DNA of 64,000 nucleotides from LMUY01 sp965199095 (lineage in GTDB: Bacteria > Pseudomonadota > Alphaproteobacteria > Acetobacterales > Acetobacteraceae): the NCBI GenBank assembly GCA_965199095.1, contig CBDAQM010000006.1:1054001-1118000 (forward strand). The letters are read 5' to 3'. The notes beneath the pieces were generated by a model, which was not told where the DNA came from, did no database searches, and saw only the letters and a program-made list of their open reading frames with translations. Shown in pieces: positions 26,577 to 35,336 of this stretch. The stretch's first letter is position 1, and each line of letters starts with the position of its first letter. The position numbers and the translations under genes are program-made.

Positions 26577-28257
26577 CCGCATTTCTCACAGTGCCATCGC
26601 TGAGCGTCCTCTCGGGTGGTCGGCGTCGGTTGTCGCCTTGGTTCGGTGTCGCCGTGTTATTTTGAGCGTGTTGAGTGTGTTGAGCGGGCGCGGTGGTGCG
26701 ATCACCGCTGGAGCAGTGCTGATCGGGGTGGTGGCGCTGTGCGGTGTCTGGTTCGTGGCGGTCAGTCGAACGCTCTTTGCAGGGCGGCATAGGCCAGCCC
26801 CCATTCGTTTTGCGAGGGGCAGGCCGACGCCATGGCGATCTTCACCCGGCGCACGCTGGTCCGCACCAGCGCGCCGATCTTCAGCAACTTGAGCCGGATC
26901 GTCCCGCACGTGGCGGTCGCCAACGCGGTGCCCTCAAGCCCGATGCGCCTGAGGGCGCACAGCAGCACATAGGCCGCGGACGCGAACCACAGCCGCAGCT
27001 GGTTGGCCTGCATGGTGTGGGCCGACGTGCGGTCGGCGAAGAGGTCGAGCTGGCATTCCTTGATACGGTTCTCCATCTCGCCGCGGGCGCAGTAGATCGC
27101 TTCGTAGAGGTGCTGCGCGTCGGCCTCGCGGGGGTTGAGCGAAGTCACGACGAAGCGCGGATTGGCCTTATCGCCGGCCGTGTCGGACCCTGGGATCCAC
27201 TCCGCCTTGCCCACCACCCGGCGCTCCTGCGACCAGCTGTCGTGCGTGGACCAGGTGAAATCGCGGAAGCGGCGGGCCGCCTTGCCGGTCGTCTCGGCGT
27301 CGGCGCGGGCTTCGGCCATCTGCGCCTCGATCTGCGCCGACAGGCGCGGGTTGCGGGCCAGGCCGAACAGGAAATCCACATGGTTGGCCTCGCACCAGGT
27401 CATCAGCGCATCACGGGCGAAGCCGCTATCGGCACGCAACACAACGCGCGTGTGCGGCCATCGCGTGCGGATTTGGGCGACAACACGCTCGATCTCCTCC
27501 ACGACCCCTGCCGATGCGTCGAGGTCGGAGCGACGCAGCTTGGCCACCAGCAGATGACGCCCGCAGAACACGTAGAGCGGCAGGTAGCAGTGACAATCAT
27601 AGTAGCCGTGGAAGAACCGGCCCTCCTGATGGCCGTGCAGCGGGTCGTCGGTGGCGTCGAGGTCCAGGATGATCTGCTCGGGCGGCTGCGCGTGGGCGTC
27701 AAGGAACAGGTCGACGAACAGGCGTTCGAGCTTGGCCGTGCTGGCCGCGAGCTTGTGGTAGCGGGTGGGTTCGGCGCGGCTGAGTTCGAGGCGGTTCAGC
27801 GTGGACTTGCCGGCCAGCGGGGCGCAGCCGCGGTGCCGCCGGGCGGTGAGCTTGCCGGCGAGGGTTGCCATGACTGGATCGTGGCGGAGCTGGTCGTGGT
27901 CGTTGAGGTCTTCGTAGCCGAGCGCTATGCCGACGACGCGCTGCAAGACCAGGGTCTGGACCTCGTGCTCGATGAACAATGGATTGCGCGTGTCGGTGAA
28001 GCAGGCTGCCATGCGCCGGGTCAGCCGGATCGCACGATCCGCTGCACCGAGCAGGACCGCGCCAGCATCGGAGGTGATGCGCCCACCATCGAACGCGCCC
28101 ACCACGGACCGGCGTTCGACAGGTGCAAACTCGAACAGGGTTGGGCTACAGTCTGTCAGCACCGGGATCATCCTCTGCGTCGGAGTAAGGCTTTGTTGCA
28201 GAAGAACTTTCGCCTATTCAGAGACCCGGTGCACCTCATTCTTGTGAGAAATGCGGG
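26577..28257 (-). mobile_element. IS1380-type element, copy 2 (complete)
   Basis: 1681 bp bounded by CCCGCATTTCTCACA (26577-26591) and TGTGAGAAATGCGGG (28243-28257), flanked by a 4-bp CTAG duplication at 26573-26576 and 28258-28261. Four-base duplications and one long transposase gene fit the IS1380 family. It sits in tandem with copy 1, sharing the CTAG between them, and ends 6 bases before the TTG start of the lytic transglycosylase gene. Confidence 0.92.
26762..28171 (-). CDS. IS1380 family transposase
   Basis: 469-residue DDE transposase. Catalytic motifs are LDLDATDDPLHG, VLRADSGFAR and the C-terminal YCARGEMENRIKECQLDLF, where the Glu completes the DDE triad. The start is the ATG at 28171 (MIPVLTDCSP) with GAGG just upstream. 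It is the only intact copy in the window. The ends and the CTAG duplications show that it has moved recently. Confidence 0.93.
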   Translation of the reverse strand: MIPVLTDCSPTLFEFAPVERRSVVGAFDGGRITSDAGAVLLGAADRAIRLTRRMAACFTDTRNPLFIEHEVQTLVLQRVVGIALGYEDLNDHDQLRHDPVMATLAGKLTARRHRGCAPLAGKSTLNRLELSRAEPTRYHKLAASTAKLERLFVDLFLDAHAQPPEQIILDLDATDDPLHGHQEGRFFHGYYDCHCYLPLYVFCGRHLLVAKLRRSDLDASAGVVEEIERVVAQIRTRWPHTRVVLRADSGFARDALMTWCEANHVDFLFGLARNPRLSAQIEAQMAEARADAETTGKAARRFRDFTWSTHDSWSQERRVVGKAEWIPGSDTAGDKANPRFVVTSLNPREADAQHLYEAIYCARGEMENRIKECQLDLFADRTSAHTMQANQLRLWFASAAYVLLCALRRIGLEGTALATATCGTIRLKLLKIGALVRTSVRRVKIAMASACPSQNEWGLAYAALQRAFD

Positions 28258-28263
28258 CTAGCG

Positions 28264-29013
28264 TTGCGGCTTTTCGCCTGGGTTGCCGGCGCGGCGCTTC
28301 TGGCGCACGCCGCATGGGCGCTGCCCCCGCAAGACGGCTACGGCCAGCACCTGCCGGTCCGCCTGCAACCGCCTGGCGCGGCGGAGGCGGCGCGGCGGGC
28401 CGCCAACGATTGCGAGGCGCCGATCCTGGCCGCCGAGCGGCGCTACGCCATCCCGACCGGGCTGCTGCTGGCCATCGCCGTGGTCGAGACCGGGCGGCCG
28501 GACGCCACCAGCGGCCAAAGGCGGGCTTGGCCGTGGACGGTGGACGCCTCCGGCCAGGGCCTGTTCTTCCCGGACCGCGCCGCGGCCGTCAAATGGGTGT
28601 TGGCAGCGCAGAAAACCGGCACCGCGTCGATCGATATCGGCTGCCTGCAGGTCAATCTGGCGGCGCATCCCACCGCCTTCCGCAGCGTCGATGACGGCTT
28701 CGACCCACAGATCAACGCTGATTACGGCGCCCGCTTCCTGGTGAGCCTGTTCCAGGAATCGCATGATTGGCAGGTGGCGGTCGGCACCTATCACTCCCGC
28801 ACGCTCGCCCTGGCGGCGCCCTACCGCGACCAGGTCGGGCGGCAATACGCCCGGTCGGACCTCACCGAGCGGCTGTTCGTGCAATCCGTCGTCGCGCAGC
28901 GGGCACGGCTGCTGCAACAGCTTCGCCTCGCCTGGTCCGCCACCCTGCCGCCGCCAGCCCTACCCGCGCCGCCTGCCGACGACTCGCTGCCCGTCCGCCG
29001 CAGCTTTCCCTGA
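28264..29013 (+). CDS. Lytic transglycosylase (SLT domain), exported
   Basis: 249 residues. A signal peptide (LFAWVAGAALLAHAAWA) precedes an SLT-type lysozyme-like domain: ERRYAIPTGLLLAIAVVETG with the catalytic Glu, then IDIGCLQVNLAAHP and NADYGARFLVSLFQ, and AVGTYHSR. It cleaves glycan strands with 1,6-anhydro ends in the periplasm. The listed start is a TTG only 6 bases from the end of IS1380 copy 2, so the native promoter and perhaps the true start were displaced by the insertion. Expression now probably depends on the IS. It is convergent with the M20 gene (3 bases apart). Confidence 0.8.
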   Translation: MRLFAWVAGAALLAHAAWALPPQDGYGQHLPVRLQPPGAAEAARRAANDCEAPILAAERRYAIPTGLLLAIAVVETGRPDATSGQRRAWPWTVDASGQGLFFPDRAAAVKWVLAAQKTGTASIDIGCLQVNLAAHPTAFRSVDDGFDPQINADYGARFLVSLFQESHDWQVAVGTYHSRTLALAAPYRDQVGRQYARSDLTERLFVQSVVAQRARLLQQLRLAWSATLPPPALPAPPADDSLPVRRSFP

Positions 29014-29016
29014 GCG

Positions 29017-30180
29017 TCAGACACCCTTGGGCAGCGTGCGCTCCACCATGCGCGCATACAGCCCGGCGCCGAACGGGATCGCCGCGTCGTTGAAATTGTA
29101 GCGCGGGTGGTGCGGGGAGGCGCCTTCGCCGTTGCCCACCAGGATGTAGGCGCCGGGCACCTGCTCCATCATGAAGGCGAAATCCTCCGAGCCCATGGTC
29201 GGCCCCTTGTTGCGGTCCACCGCCGCCTCCCCCACCAAATCCGCCGCGGCGTCGGCATACGCCTGGGTCTGCACCGGGTCGTTGTCGAGCGGGGCGAAGA
29301 TCGTGCGGAAATCCACCGTCGCGGTCGCGCCGAACCCGGCGGCCACGCCCTCGACCAGGCCGCGCATCCGCGTCTCGATCCGCTCCATCACGTCCTTCTT
29401 GAAGGCGCGGGCAGTGCCGGCGAGCTTGGCGGATTGCGGCACCACGTTGTAGGCGTCGCCGCTGACGATCTTGGTCACGCTGAGCACGGCGGTGTCGGTG
29501 GGGGAGATGTTGCGCGACACCACGGATTGCAGCGCTGCGCCGATGTGGCAGGCGGTCAGAACCGGGTCGATGCTGTTGTTCGGGTGGGCGCCGTGGGATC
29601 CCTTGCCCTCGACATGGATGTCGAAGAACGCGCCGCCCGCCATGGCCGGGCCGGGGCAGATCGCGTATTGGCCGACCGCCATGCCGGGCCGGTTGTGCAT
29701 GCCGAACACGGCGTCGCAGGGAAACCGCTCGAACAGCTTGTCGTCCAGCATCGCCAGCGCGCCGCCGATGCCCTCCTCGCCGGGCTGGAAGATGAAGTGC
29801 ACCGTGCCGTTGAAGTCCTTCTTCTCCGCCAGGTAGCGGGCGGCGCCGAGCAGCATCGTGGTGTGGCCGTCATGGCCGCAGGCATGCATCACGCCGGGTG
29901 TGCCGCTGCGATACGGCACATCGTTCGCCTCCATGATGGGCAGGGCGTCCATGTCGGCGCGCAAGCCGATGCGCCCCTGCCCGTTGCCGGACCGCAGCAC
30001 GCCCACCACACCGGTCTTGCCGACGCCGCGATGCACCTCGATCCCCCAGGACTCCAGCTTCGCCGCTACCAGCTCCGCCGTCCGATGCTCCTCCAGGCCC
30101 AGTTCAGGATGGGCGTGCAAATCCTGCCGGAAGGCCGTGAGGTCGTCGTGGTAGGCGCGGATATCGTCGATGGCGGACAC
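29017..30180 (-). CDS. M20 family amidohydrolase (hippurate/aminoacylase type)
   Basis: 387 residues. Metal-site motifs MHACGHDGHTTMLLG, QPGEEGIGGA, GKGSHGAHP and GSEDFAFM match the M20D amidohydrolases, which hydrolyse N-acyl amino acids or indole-3-acetyl conjugates in the cytoplasm. No signal peptide. It is divergent from gapR with a gap of about 120 bases. Substrate cannot be told from the sequence. Confidence 0.9.
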   Translation of the reverse strand: MSAIDDIRAYHDDLTAFRQDLHAHPELGLEEHRTAELVAAKLESWGIEVHRGVGKTGVVGVLRSGNGQGRIGLRADMDALPIMEANDVPYRSGTPGVMHACGHDGHTTMLLGAARYLAEKKDFNGTVHFIFQPGEEGIGGALAMLDDKLFERFPCDAVFGMHNRPGMAVGQYAICPGPAMAGGAFFDIHVEGKGSHGAHPNNSIDPVLTACHIGAALQSVVSRNISPTDTAVLSVTKIVSGDAYNVVPQSAKLAGTARAFKKDVMERIETRMRGLVEGVAAGFGATATVDFRTIFAPLDNDPVQTQAYADAAADLVGEAAVDRNKGPTMGSEDFAFMMEQVPGAYILVGNGEGASPHHPRYNFNDAAIPFGAGLYARMVERTLPKGV

Positions 30181-30303
30181 GGGCAGGTCTCCTGAAGGGG
30201 CGTGGCGGCGATGTTACAACACGGCGACGCTGGGGCCACCCCCCGGTTGACCCGGCGTGCCCCGGAAGCTACCCCCGCCGCCTTGCACGGAGGCGGATGG
30301 ACC

Positions 30304-30573
30304 ATGGCGACGGCAGAGAAGGCGGATGACGACACCCAGGTGGGCGGCATCGCAGCCGACCGGCTCCGCAGCATCATCGAGCGGATCGAGCGGTTGGAGG
30401 AGGAGAAGAAGGCGCTGTCCTCCGACATCAAGGACATCTACTCGGAATCGAAATCGGCCGGGTTCGACGTGAAGGTGATCCGGCAGATCATCAGCATCCG
30501 CAAGCAGGAGCCGGCGGATGTCGAGGAGCAGGAGACGCTGCTGGACCTCTACCGCCGCGCGCTGGGGATGTAG
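30304..30573 (+). CDS. gapR: GapR-like DNA-binding protein (DUF2312)
   Basis: 89 residues from the ATG at 30304 with GGAGG at 30289-30293. The sequence ADRLRSIIERIERLEEEKKA and SDIKDIYSESKSAGFDVKVI is the DUF2312/GapR signature. In Caulobacter GapR encircles overtwisted DNA ahead of replication forks and stimulates gyrase and topoisomerase IV. It is nearly always single copy in Alphaproteobacteria and supports that assignment. It ends directly against the convergent GST gene. Confidence 0.92.
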   Translation: MATAEKADDDTQVGGIAADRLRSIIERIERLEEEKKALSSDIKDIYSESKSAGFDVKVIRQIISIRKQEPADVEEQETLLDLYRRALGM

Positions 30574-31359
30574 CTACTCGGCCGCAGGCCAAGAGAACCG
30601 GATATTGCCGTCGCGCAGCCCGGCCGTGACGACGTCGATCCCGCCGGACTTGACCATCCACTCCAGGCGGTGGTCGCGATACTCCCGCCGGCGGCCGCCG
30701 GTGGTGTAGAGGTCCGCCGCTGCGGCCATGCGCGCGGCCGCCGCGTCGAACTCGGCGAAGGTGGCCGCGACCGAAGGGCGCTCCCGCAGCCTTTGGCGCC
30801 AGCGGGCTAGCGGCGTGCCGGGCGCCGGGCCCATGCCGTAATGGACGGAGCGGTTGACCATCGGCGCCGCCGCGGCGTCGGCCCAGCCGAACGCGGCGCC
30901 GCCGAACCATGGGCCGTCACCCAGCCGGGCGGCCAGCCAGTCCTGCAAGATGGCGGTTTGCCGTGCTGCCTGCGCCCGCAGATGCTGTTCCAGCGCGCCG
31001 GTCGCCCGGCGAAACCATAGCAACTCGCCGAACCCCCAGTTCACCGCCTCATACTGCGTGTCGCACACGTCCTCAATCATCCGGGCTGCTGCCCGGTCGG
31101 CTGGGCTGCGCGGCAGCAGCGGCGGCTCGGGCCAGGTTTCCTCGATGTATTCCATGATGATGGTGGACTCGAAGATGCGGGTTTCGCCGTCGATCAGCAC
31201 CGGCACCTCCGCCCGCGGATTGGCGGCGGCGAAGGCCCCGTCCGTGCGCCCGGTGCCGAACGTCTCGGGCAGTTCCACCTCGAAGGACACGGCCTTCTCG
31301 CGCAACGCAATCTTGACCTTCTGGGCGTAGGACGACAGCGGATGGTCGTAGAGCAGCAT
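30574..31359 (-). CDS. Glutathione S-transferase-like protein
   Basis: 261 residues. The N-terminal thioredoxin-like domain has LYDHPLSSYAQKVKIALREK, VPVLIDGETRIFESTIIMEY, with the cis-Pro and the glutathione-binding ES pair. An all-helical C-terminal domain follows. The C-terminal 35 residues extend beyond a minimal GST. The start at 31359 gives the normal GST beginning; the frame is open further upstream. Conjugation substrate unknown. It is divergent from the kai operon, with 224 bases between. Confidence 0.85.
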   Translation of the reverse strand: MLLYDHPLSSYAQKVKIALREKAVSFEVELPETFGTGRTDGAFAAANPRAEVPVLIDGETRIFESTIIMEYIEETWPEPPLLPRSPADRAAARMIEDVCDTQYEAVNWGFGELLWFRRATGALEQHLRAQAARQTAILQDWLAARLGDGPWFGGAAFGWADAAAAPMVNRSVHYGMGPAPGTPLARWRQRLRERPSVAATFAEFDAAAARMAAAADLYTTGGRRREYRDHRLEWMVKSGGIDVVTAGLRDGNIRFSWPAAE

Positions 31360-31583
31360 GCCTCGGGAGTCCCCCAATCGGTCAGTTTTGGCTGATACCA
31401 CCTTGCCAGCTCCCAGCCCAACCGGTCTTGCCGCTGTTGCGAACACCCGGGCATGTGGGGTGTATTGCACCAGGCGGAACGGCGCCTTGCGGATCGTGGA
31501 ACCTTGATGCCATGTCGCGTGGCCGCGGCCCGTCTCCCAGGGCGCGACGACCGGGCCCGGCGCATCCGTGAGCCCTCACCGTT

Positions 31584-33293
31584 ATGGAGACGCAGACCGT
31601 CATGCCCGCTGACATGCCGCCCCGACCGACCCTGCTGAAGGCGCCGACTGGCATCACCGGGTTCGACGACATCACGCTCGGCGGCCTGCCGGCCGGGCGG
31701 CCCACGCTGGTCTGCGGCGCGGCGGGCAGCGGCAAGACGCTGTTTGCCGCGACATTCCTGGTGAACGGCGTGGTGGAGTTCAATGAACCCGGCGTGTTCA
31801 TGAGCTTTGAGGAGCGGGCGGAGGATTTGGCCGCCAACGTCGCCTCGCTGGGCTACGACCTGAACCAGTTGATCGCCGACGACAAGCTGGCGGTCGACCA
31901 CGTCCGGGTCGAACGCAGCGAGATCGAGGAATCGGGCGAATACGACCTGGAGGGCTTGTTCGTCCGGCTGGGTTTCGCCGTCGATGCCGTCGGCGCCAAG
32001 CGGGTGGTGCTGGACACGATCGAGACCTTGTTCGCCAGCCTGGACGATACGGCGGTGCTGCGTGCGGAACTGCGCCGCCTGTTCGGCTGGCTCAAGGATC
32101 GCGGCCTCACGGCGGTCATCACCGGGGAGCGTGGCGAAGGCCAGTTCACGCGGCAAGGGCTGGAGGAATACGTCTCGGACTGCGTGATCCTGCTGGACAA
32201 CCGGGTCCAGGACCAGGTCAGCACCCGCCGCCTGCGCGTGGTGAAATACCGCGGATCGGCGCACGGCACCAACGAATACCCGTTCCTGATCGACGACACC
32301 GGCATCAGCGTGCTGCCGATCACCTCGGCAGGGCTGCAGCACGACGTGTCGGACGAGATCGTCTCGACCGGGGTGGCCGGCCTGGACGCGATGTTCGGCC
32401 GGGGCGGGTTCTATCGCGGGGCCAGCGTGCTGCTGTCCGGCGTGGCGGGCACCGGCAAGACCACGCTCGGCAGCTTCTTCGCCGATGCCGCCTGCCGCCG
32501 GGGGGAGCGCTGCCTATTCTTCGTGTTCGAGGAAAGCGCCGAGCAGATCTGCCGCAATGCCCGCTCGGTGGGTTTGGACCTGCAGCAGCATCGCGCCAGC
32601 GGCAGGCTGCGCTTCGAGGCGGCGCGGCCCAGCCTGTATGGGCTGGAAATGCACCTGGCGCGGATGCACCGCGATATCGACCGCTTCAAGCCGGACGTGG
32701 TGGTGATCGACCCCATCTCCTCGTTCCGCGGCCCTGACATGGAGGTGTATTCCACTCTGCTGCGGATGGTGGACCTGCTGAAGAGCCGCGGCATCACCGC
32801 CGTGTTCACCAGCCTGCGGGTCGATGGGGAGGCGCAGGACAGCGGCGACATGGGCCTTTCGTCGCTGATGGATTGCTGGGTGAAATTGATCCCGGTCGAA
32901 GGCAACGGGGAAATGAACCGCACCCTCTATGTCATCAAGGCGCGCGGCATGAGCCATTCCAACCAGGTGCGCGAATATGCCATGACGGCGAGCGGCATCC
33001 AGATGATCGAGCCCTATATCGGCGTGGACGGCGTGTTGACCGGGTCCGCCAGGATGATCCAGGCTCAACGGGAGCAGTCGGAGCAACTCCGCCGGGCCGA
33101 AGAGCATGGACGGCGCCAGCGCGAGATCATCCGCAAGCGGATCGCGTTGGACCGTCAGATCGAGGAGATGCGGGCTGCCCTTGCCGCAGAAGAGGAAGAA
33201 AGCCGTCTGCTCCTCTCCGAGGATGAGCGCCGCGTTGCGGCCTTCGACGAGGGGCGTGCAGAGCTGTCCACCCGTCGGAGCGCCGCGGAATGA
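31584..33293 (+). CDS. kaiC: KaiC-like circadian/timer ATPase with two RecA domains
   Basis: 569 residues. CI domain: Walker A GAAGSGKT at 45-52 and catalytic FEE at 75-77. CII domain: Walker A GVAGTGKT at 286-293 and FEE at 315-317. In cyanobacterial KaiC, CII autophosphorylates on adjacent Ser431-Thr432; here the aligned pair is S426-S427 in DMGLSSLMD, and the preceding GEMNR segment is conserved. The C-terminus adds a 70-residue charged coiled coil (REQSEQLRRAEEHGRRQRE onwards) in place of the short A-loop/tail. No KaiA is encoded. It heads a coupled operon with two kaiB genes and a histidine kinase. The ATG at 31602 is an alternative start. Confidence 0.92.
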   Translation: METQTVMPADMPPRPTLLKAPTGITGFDDITLGGLPAGRPTLVCGAAGSGKTLFAATFLVNGVVEFNEPGVFMSFEERAEDLAANVASLGYDLNQLIADDKLAVDHVRVERSEIEESGEYDLEGLFVRLGFAVDAVGAKRVVLDTIETLFASLDDTAVLRAELRRLFGWLKDRGLTAVITGERGEGQFTRQGLEEYVSDCVILLDNRVQDQVSTRRLRVVKYRGSAHGTNEYPFLIDDTGISVLPITSAGLQHDVSDEIVSTGVAGLDAMFGRGGFYRGASVLLSGVAGTGKTTLGSFFADAACRRGERCLFFVFEESAEQICRNARSVGLDLQQHRASGRLRFEAARPSLYGLEMHLARMHRDIDRFKPDVVVIDPISSFRGPDMEVYSTLLRMVDLLKSRGITAVFTSLRVDGEAQDSGDMGLSSLMDCWVKLIPVEGNGEMNRTLYVIKARGMSHSNQVREYAMTASGIQMIEPYIGVDGVLTGSARMIQAQREQSEQLRRAEEHGRRQREIIRKRIALDRQIEEMRAALAAEEEESRLLLSEDERRVAAFDEGRAELSTRRSAAE

Positions 33294-33604
33294 GTGAGGA
33301 TGAGGCCGATGCCGACCTCGGCCACTATCATTTGCGCCTCTATGTCGCAGGCCAGACCACCAAGTCGCTCACGGCCATGGCAAACCTCAAGCGCGTGTGC
33401 GAGGAGCACCTCGCTGGGCGCTACGAGATCGAGGTGATAGACCTGCTTCAGCAGCCCAAGCTGGCTGCAGGCGATCAAATCCTGGCCATCCCGACGCTGG
33501 TGCGCCGGTTGCCCGCGCCGCTGAAGCGCATCATCGGCGACCTCTCCAATACCGACAAGGTCCTGGTTGGGCTGGACATCAGGCCGAAGGCCGGCCGCGC
33601 GTGA
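33290..33604 (+). CDS. kaiB: KaiB, first copy
   Basis: 104 residues. YHLRLYVAGQTTKSLTAMANLK, YEIEVIDLLQQPKLAAGDQI, and IPTLVRRLPAPLKRIIGDLS are the thioredoxin-like KaiB core. KaiB switches fold and binds the CI ring of phosphorylated KaiC, sequestering or displacing partners. Its start overlaps the kaiC stop (ATGA) and its stop overlaps the second kaiB (GTGA), so all are translationally coupled. The C-terminus RPKAGRA is short. Confidence 0.95.
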   Translation: MSEDEADADLGHYHLRLYVAGQTTKSLTAMANLKRVCEEHLAGRYEIEVIDLLQQPKLAAGDQILAIPTLVRRLPAPLKRIIGDLSNTDKVLVGLDIRPKAGRA

Positions 33605-33918
33605 CGCAAGGGGAGGCAGACGCTGCGGCGCCGCCTCGTTACCATCTGCGCCTGTTCGTCGCCGGCACCACCCAGCGCTCGCTGCGCACGATCAACAGCC
33701 TTCGCCGGATTTGCGATACCCGGCTGGGCGGACAGGTCGATGTGGAGGTCATCGACATCTACCAGCAACCAGAACTGGCCCAACTGGATGCGGTCGTCGC
33801 CGCGCCGACCCTCGTAAAGCTCAGCCCGTTGCCGGTCCGGCGCATCATCGGCGACCTGTCGGACGAGGCGCGGGTGCTGCGCGGCCTCGGCCTGGCCCTG
33901 GACGACACGCTGCCATGA
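33601..33918 (+). CDS. kaiB: KaiB, second divergent copy
   Basis: 105 residues with a GTG start overlapping the stop of the first kaiB. YHLRLFVAGTTQRSLRTINSLR, VEVIDIYQQPELAQLDAVVA and APTLVKLSPLPVRRIIGDLS show the full KaiB core. It differs from its neighbour at many positions (for instance IYQQPELAQ against LLQQPKLAA), so this is an old duplication or an independent acquisition. It is coupled by ATGA to the histidine kinase. The two KaiBs may bind KaiC and the kinase with different preference; that is inference. Confidence 0.92.
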   Translation: MTQGEADAAAPPRYHLRLFVAGTTQRSLRTINSLRRICDTRLGGQVDVEVIDIYQQPELAQLDAVVAAPTLVKLSPLPVRRIIGDLSDEARVLRGLGLALDDTLP

Positions 33919-35336
33919 CGCCGGCGGACGTCCCGCTGGAGCAGGCGCTGCGCCGGATCCAGGAGCTGGAGGCGCGGCTGGAGGAAAGCGAGGAGACGCT
34001 GGACGCCATTCGCCGCGGCGACATCGACGCCGTCGTGATCAGCGGCAACGCGACGGACCACCGGGTCTACACGCTGGAAAACGCCGACCAACCCTACCGC
34101 GTGTTGATCGAGCAGATCCAAGAGGGCGCGGTCACCATCGACCGGGCCGGAACCGTGTTCTACGGCAACCGGCGGCTTGCAGACATGCTCGGCATCCCGC
34201 AGGAACGCATCATTGGCCAGCGCCTTGGATCCTTTATCCTGGCCGGCGACCACCCCGCCCTGGACACCCTCCTGGCCGCCGCCGACGCGGGTGCTACGCG
34301 CGCGGAGCTGACCCTCGTGAGCCCGGACGGGGTTGAGACGCCGGTTTACCTGTCGCTGAGCCTATTGCAGTCCCAGGGCGGCATACGGCTGTTCTGCGGC
34401 GTGATGACGGATTTGACGCAGCAAAAGCTGCATGTCCGCGCCTTGTCGGACGCCAACGCGATGCTGGTGGCCGAAAGCGAGCAGCGCAAGGCCGCCGAGG
34501 ATGCGCTGCGGCAGAGCCAGAAGATGGAGGCCGTGGGGCAACTGACGGGCGGCCTGGCGCATGACTTCAACAACCTGCTGACGGGCATTTCCGGCAGCCT
34601 GGAACTGCTGCGCACCCGCGTGGCGCAAGGGCGCTACAGCGAGTTGCAGCGCTATATCGCCGCCGCCGAAGGCGCCGCGAAACGTGCCGCGGCCCTGACA
34701 CACCGGCTGCTCGCGTTCTCCCGCCGCCAGACCCTGGACCCGAAGCCGACCGACGTGAACCAGCTCGTCGCCGACATGCAGGAAATGGTCCGGCACAGCG
34801 CCGGCTCCGCCGTCATCCTCGATATGATGTTGGTGCACGATCTATGGCCCACGCTGGTCGACCAGAACCAGCTCGAGAACGCGTTGCTCAACCTCTGCAT
34901 CAACGCCCGCGACGCCATGCCGCATGGCGGCCGGCTGACGATCGAGACCAGCAACCGGGTCATCGACGGGGAAGCGGCCAAAGCGTTGGAGTTGACGCCC
35001 GGCGACTATATCTGCCTCTCCGTAGCCGATACCGGGACGGGGATGCCGCCGGCGGTGATGGAACGGGCGTTCGACCCGTTCTTCACGACCAAGCCGATTG
35101 GCAAGGGCACCGGGCTGGGCCTGTCGATGATCTACGGCTTCGCCCGGCAATCCGGCGGTGACGTGCGCATCACGTCCGAGGTGGGGCGCGGCACGAGGAT
35201 CCGGCTCTACCTTCCGCGATACGACGAGGTCGCCGCCGGTCGACAGCAGCCCGGCCTCGCAGGCCCACCGGCGGGGACCCAACCGGGCGAAGCCGTCCTG
35301 ATCGTGGATGACGAATCAAGCGTGCGATGCTGGTGA
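33915..35336 (+). CDS. PAS-domain sensor histidine kinase of the kai operon, receiver cut by a frameshift
   Basis: 473 residues in this frame. A coiled coil (ALRRIQELEARLEESEETLD) is followed by a PAS domain (about 57-165). The dimerisation/phosphoacceptor helix reads MEAVGQLTGGLAHDFNNLLTG (His216), and the HATPase domain shows NALLNLCINARDA, DTGTGMPP and GKGTGLGLSMIYG. It continues into a receiver start, EAVLIVDDESSVR, then hits TGA at 35334-35336. The rest of the receiver is in another frame (35327-35653). One base appears to be missing in GTGCG/ATGCTG near 35326. A soluble hybrid kinase is the usual Kai partner in non-cyanobacterial operons. Confidence 0.88.
   Translation: MTPADVPLEQALRRIQELEARLEESEETLDAIRRGDIDAVVISGNATDHRVYTLENADQPYRVLIEQIQEGAVTIDRAGTVFYGNRRLADMLGIPQERIIGQRLGSFILAGDHPALDTLLAAADAGATRAELTLVSPDGVETPVYLSLSLLQSQGGIRLFCGVMTDLTQQKLHVRALSDANAMLVAESEQRKAAEDALRQSQKMEAVGQLTGGLAHDFNNLLTGISGSLELLRTRVAQGRYSELQRYIAAAEGAAKRAAALTHRLLAFSRRQTLDPKPTDVNQLVADMQEMVRHSAGSAVILDMMLVHDLWPTLVDQNQLENALLNLCINARDAMPHGGRLTIETSNRVIDGEAAKALELTPGDYICLSVADTGTGMPPAVMERAFDPFFTTKPIGKGTGLGLSMIYGFARQSGGDVRITSEVGRGTRIRLYLPRYDEVAAGRQQPGLAGPPAGTQPGEAVLIVDDESSVRCW

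Noticed and set aside
26744..28261. Long plus-strand frame (about 505 codons) opposite the IS1380 transposase, repeated at all three copies
   Set aside because: It is conserved only because the IS is repeated; the transposase is on the other strand with DDE motifs.
24419..28261. An intact integrative element or prophage
   Set aside because: No integrase, attachment repeat pair, capsid or replication genes were found; only fragments remain.
31470..31583. GGAAC motifs upstream of kaiC as an EcfG general stress promoter
   Set aside because: GGAAC occurs twice, but no CGTT-like -10 is present at 16-17 bases, so I could not support it.
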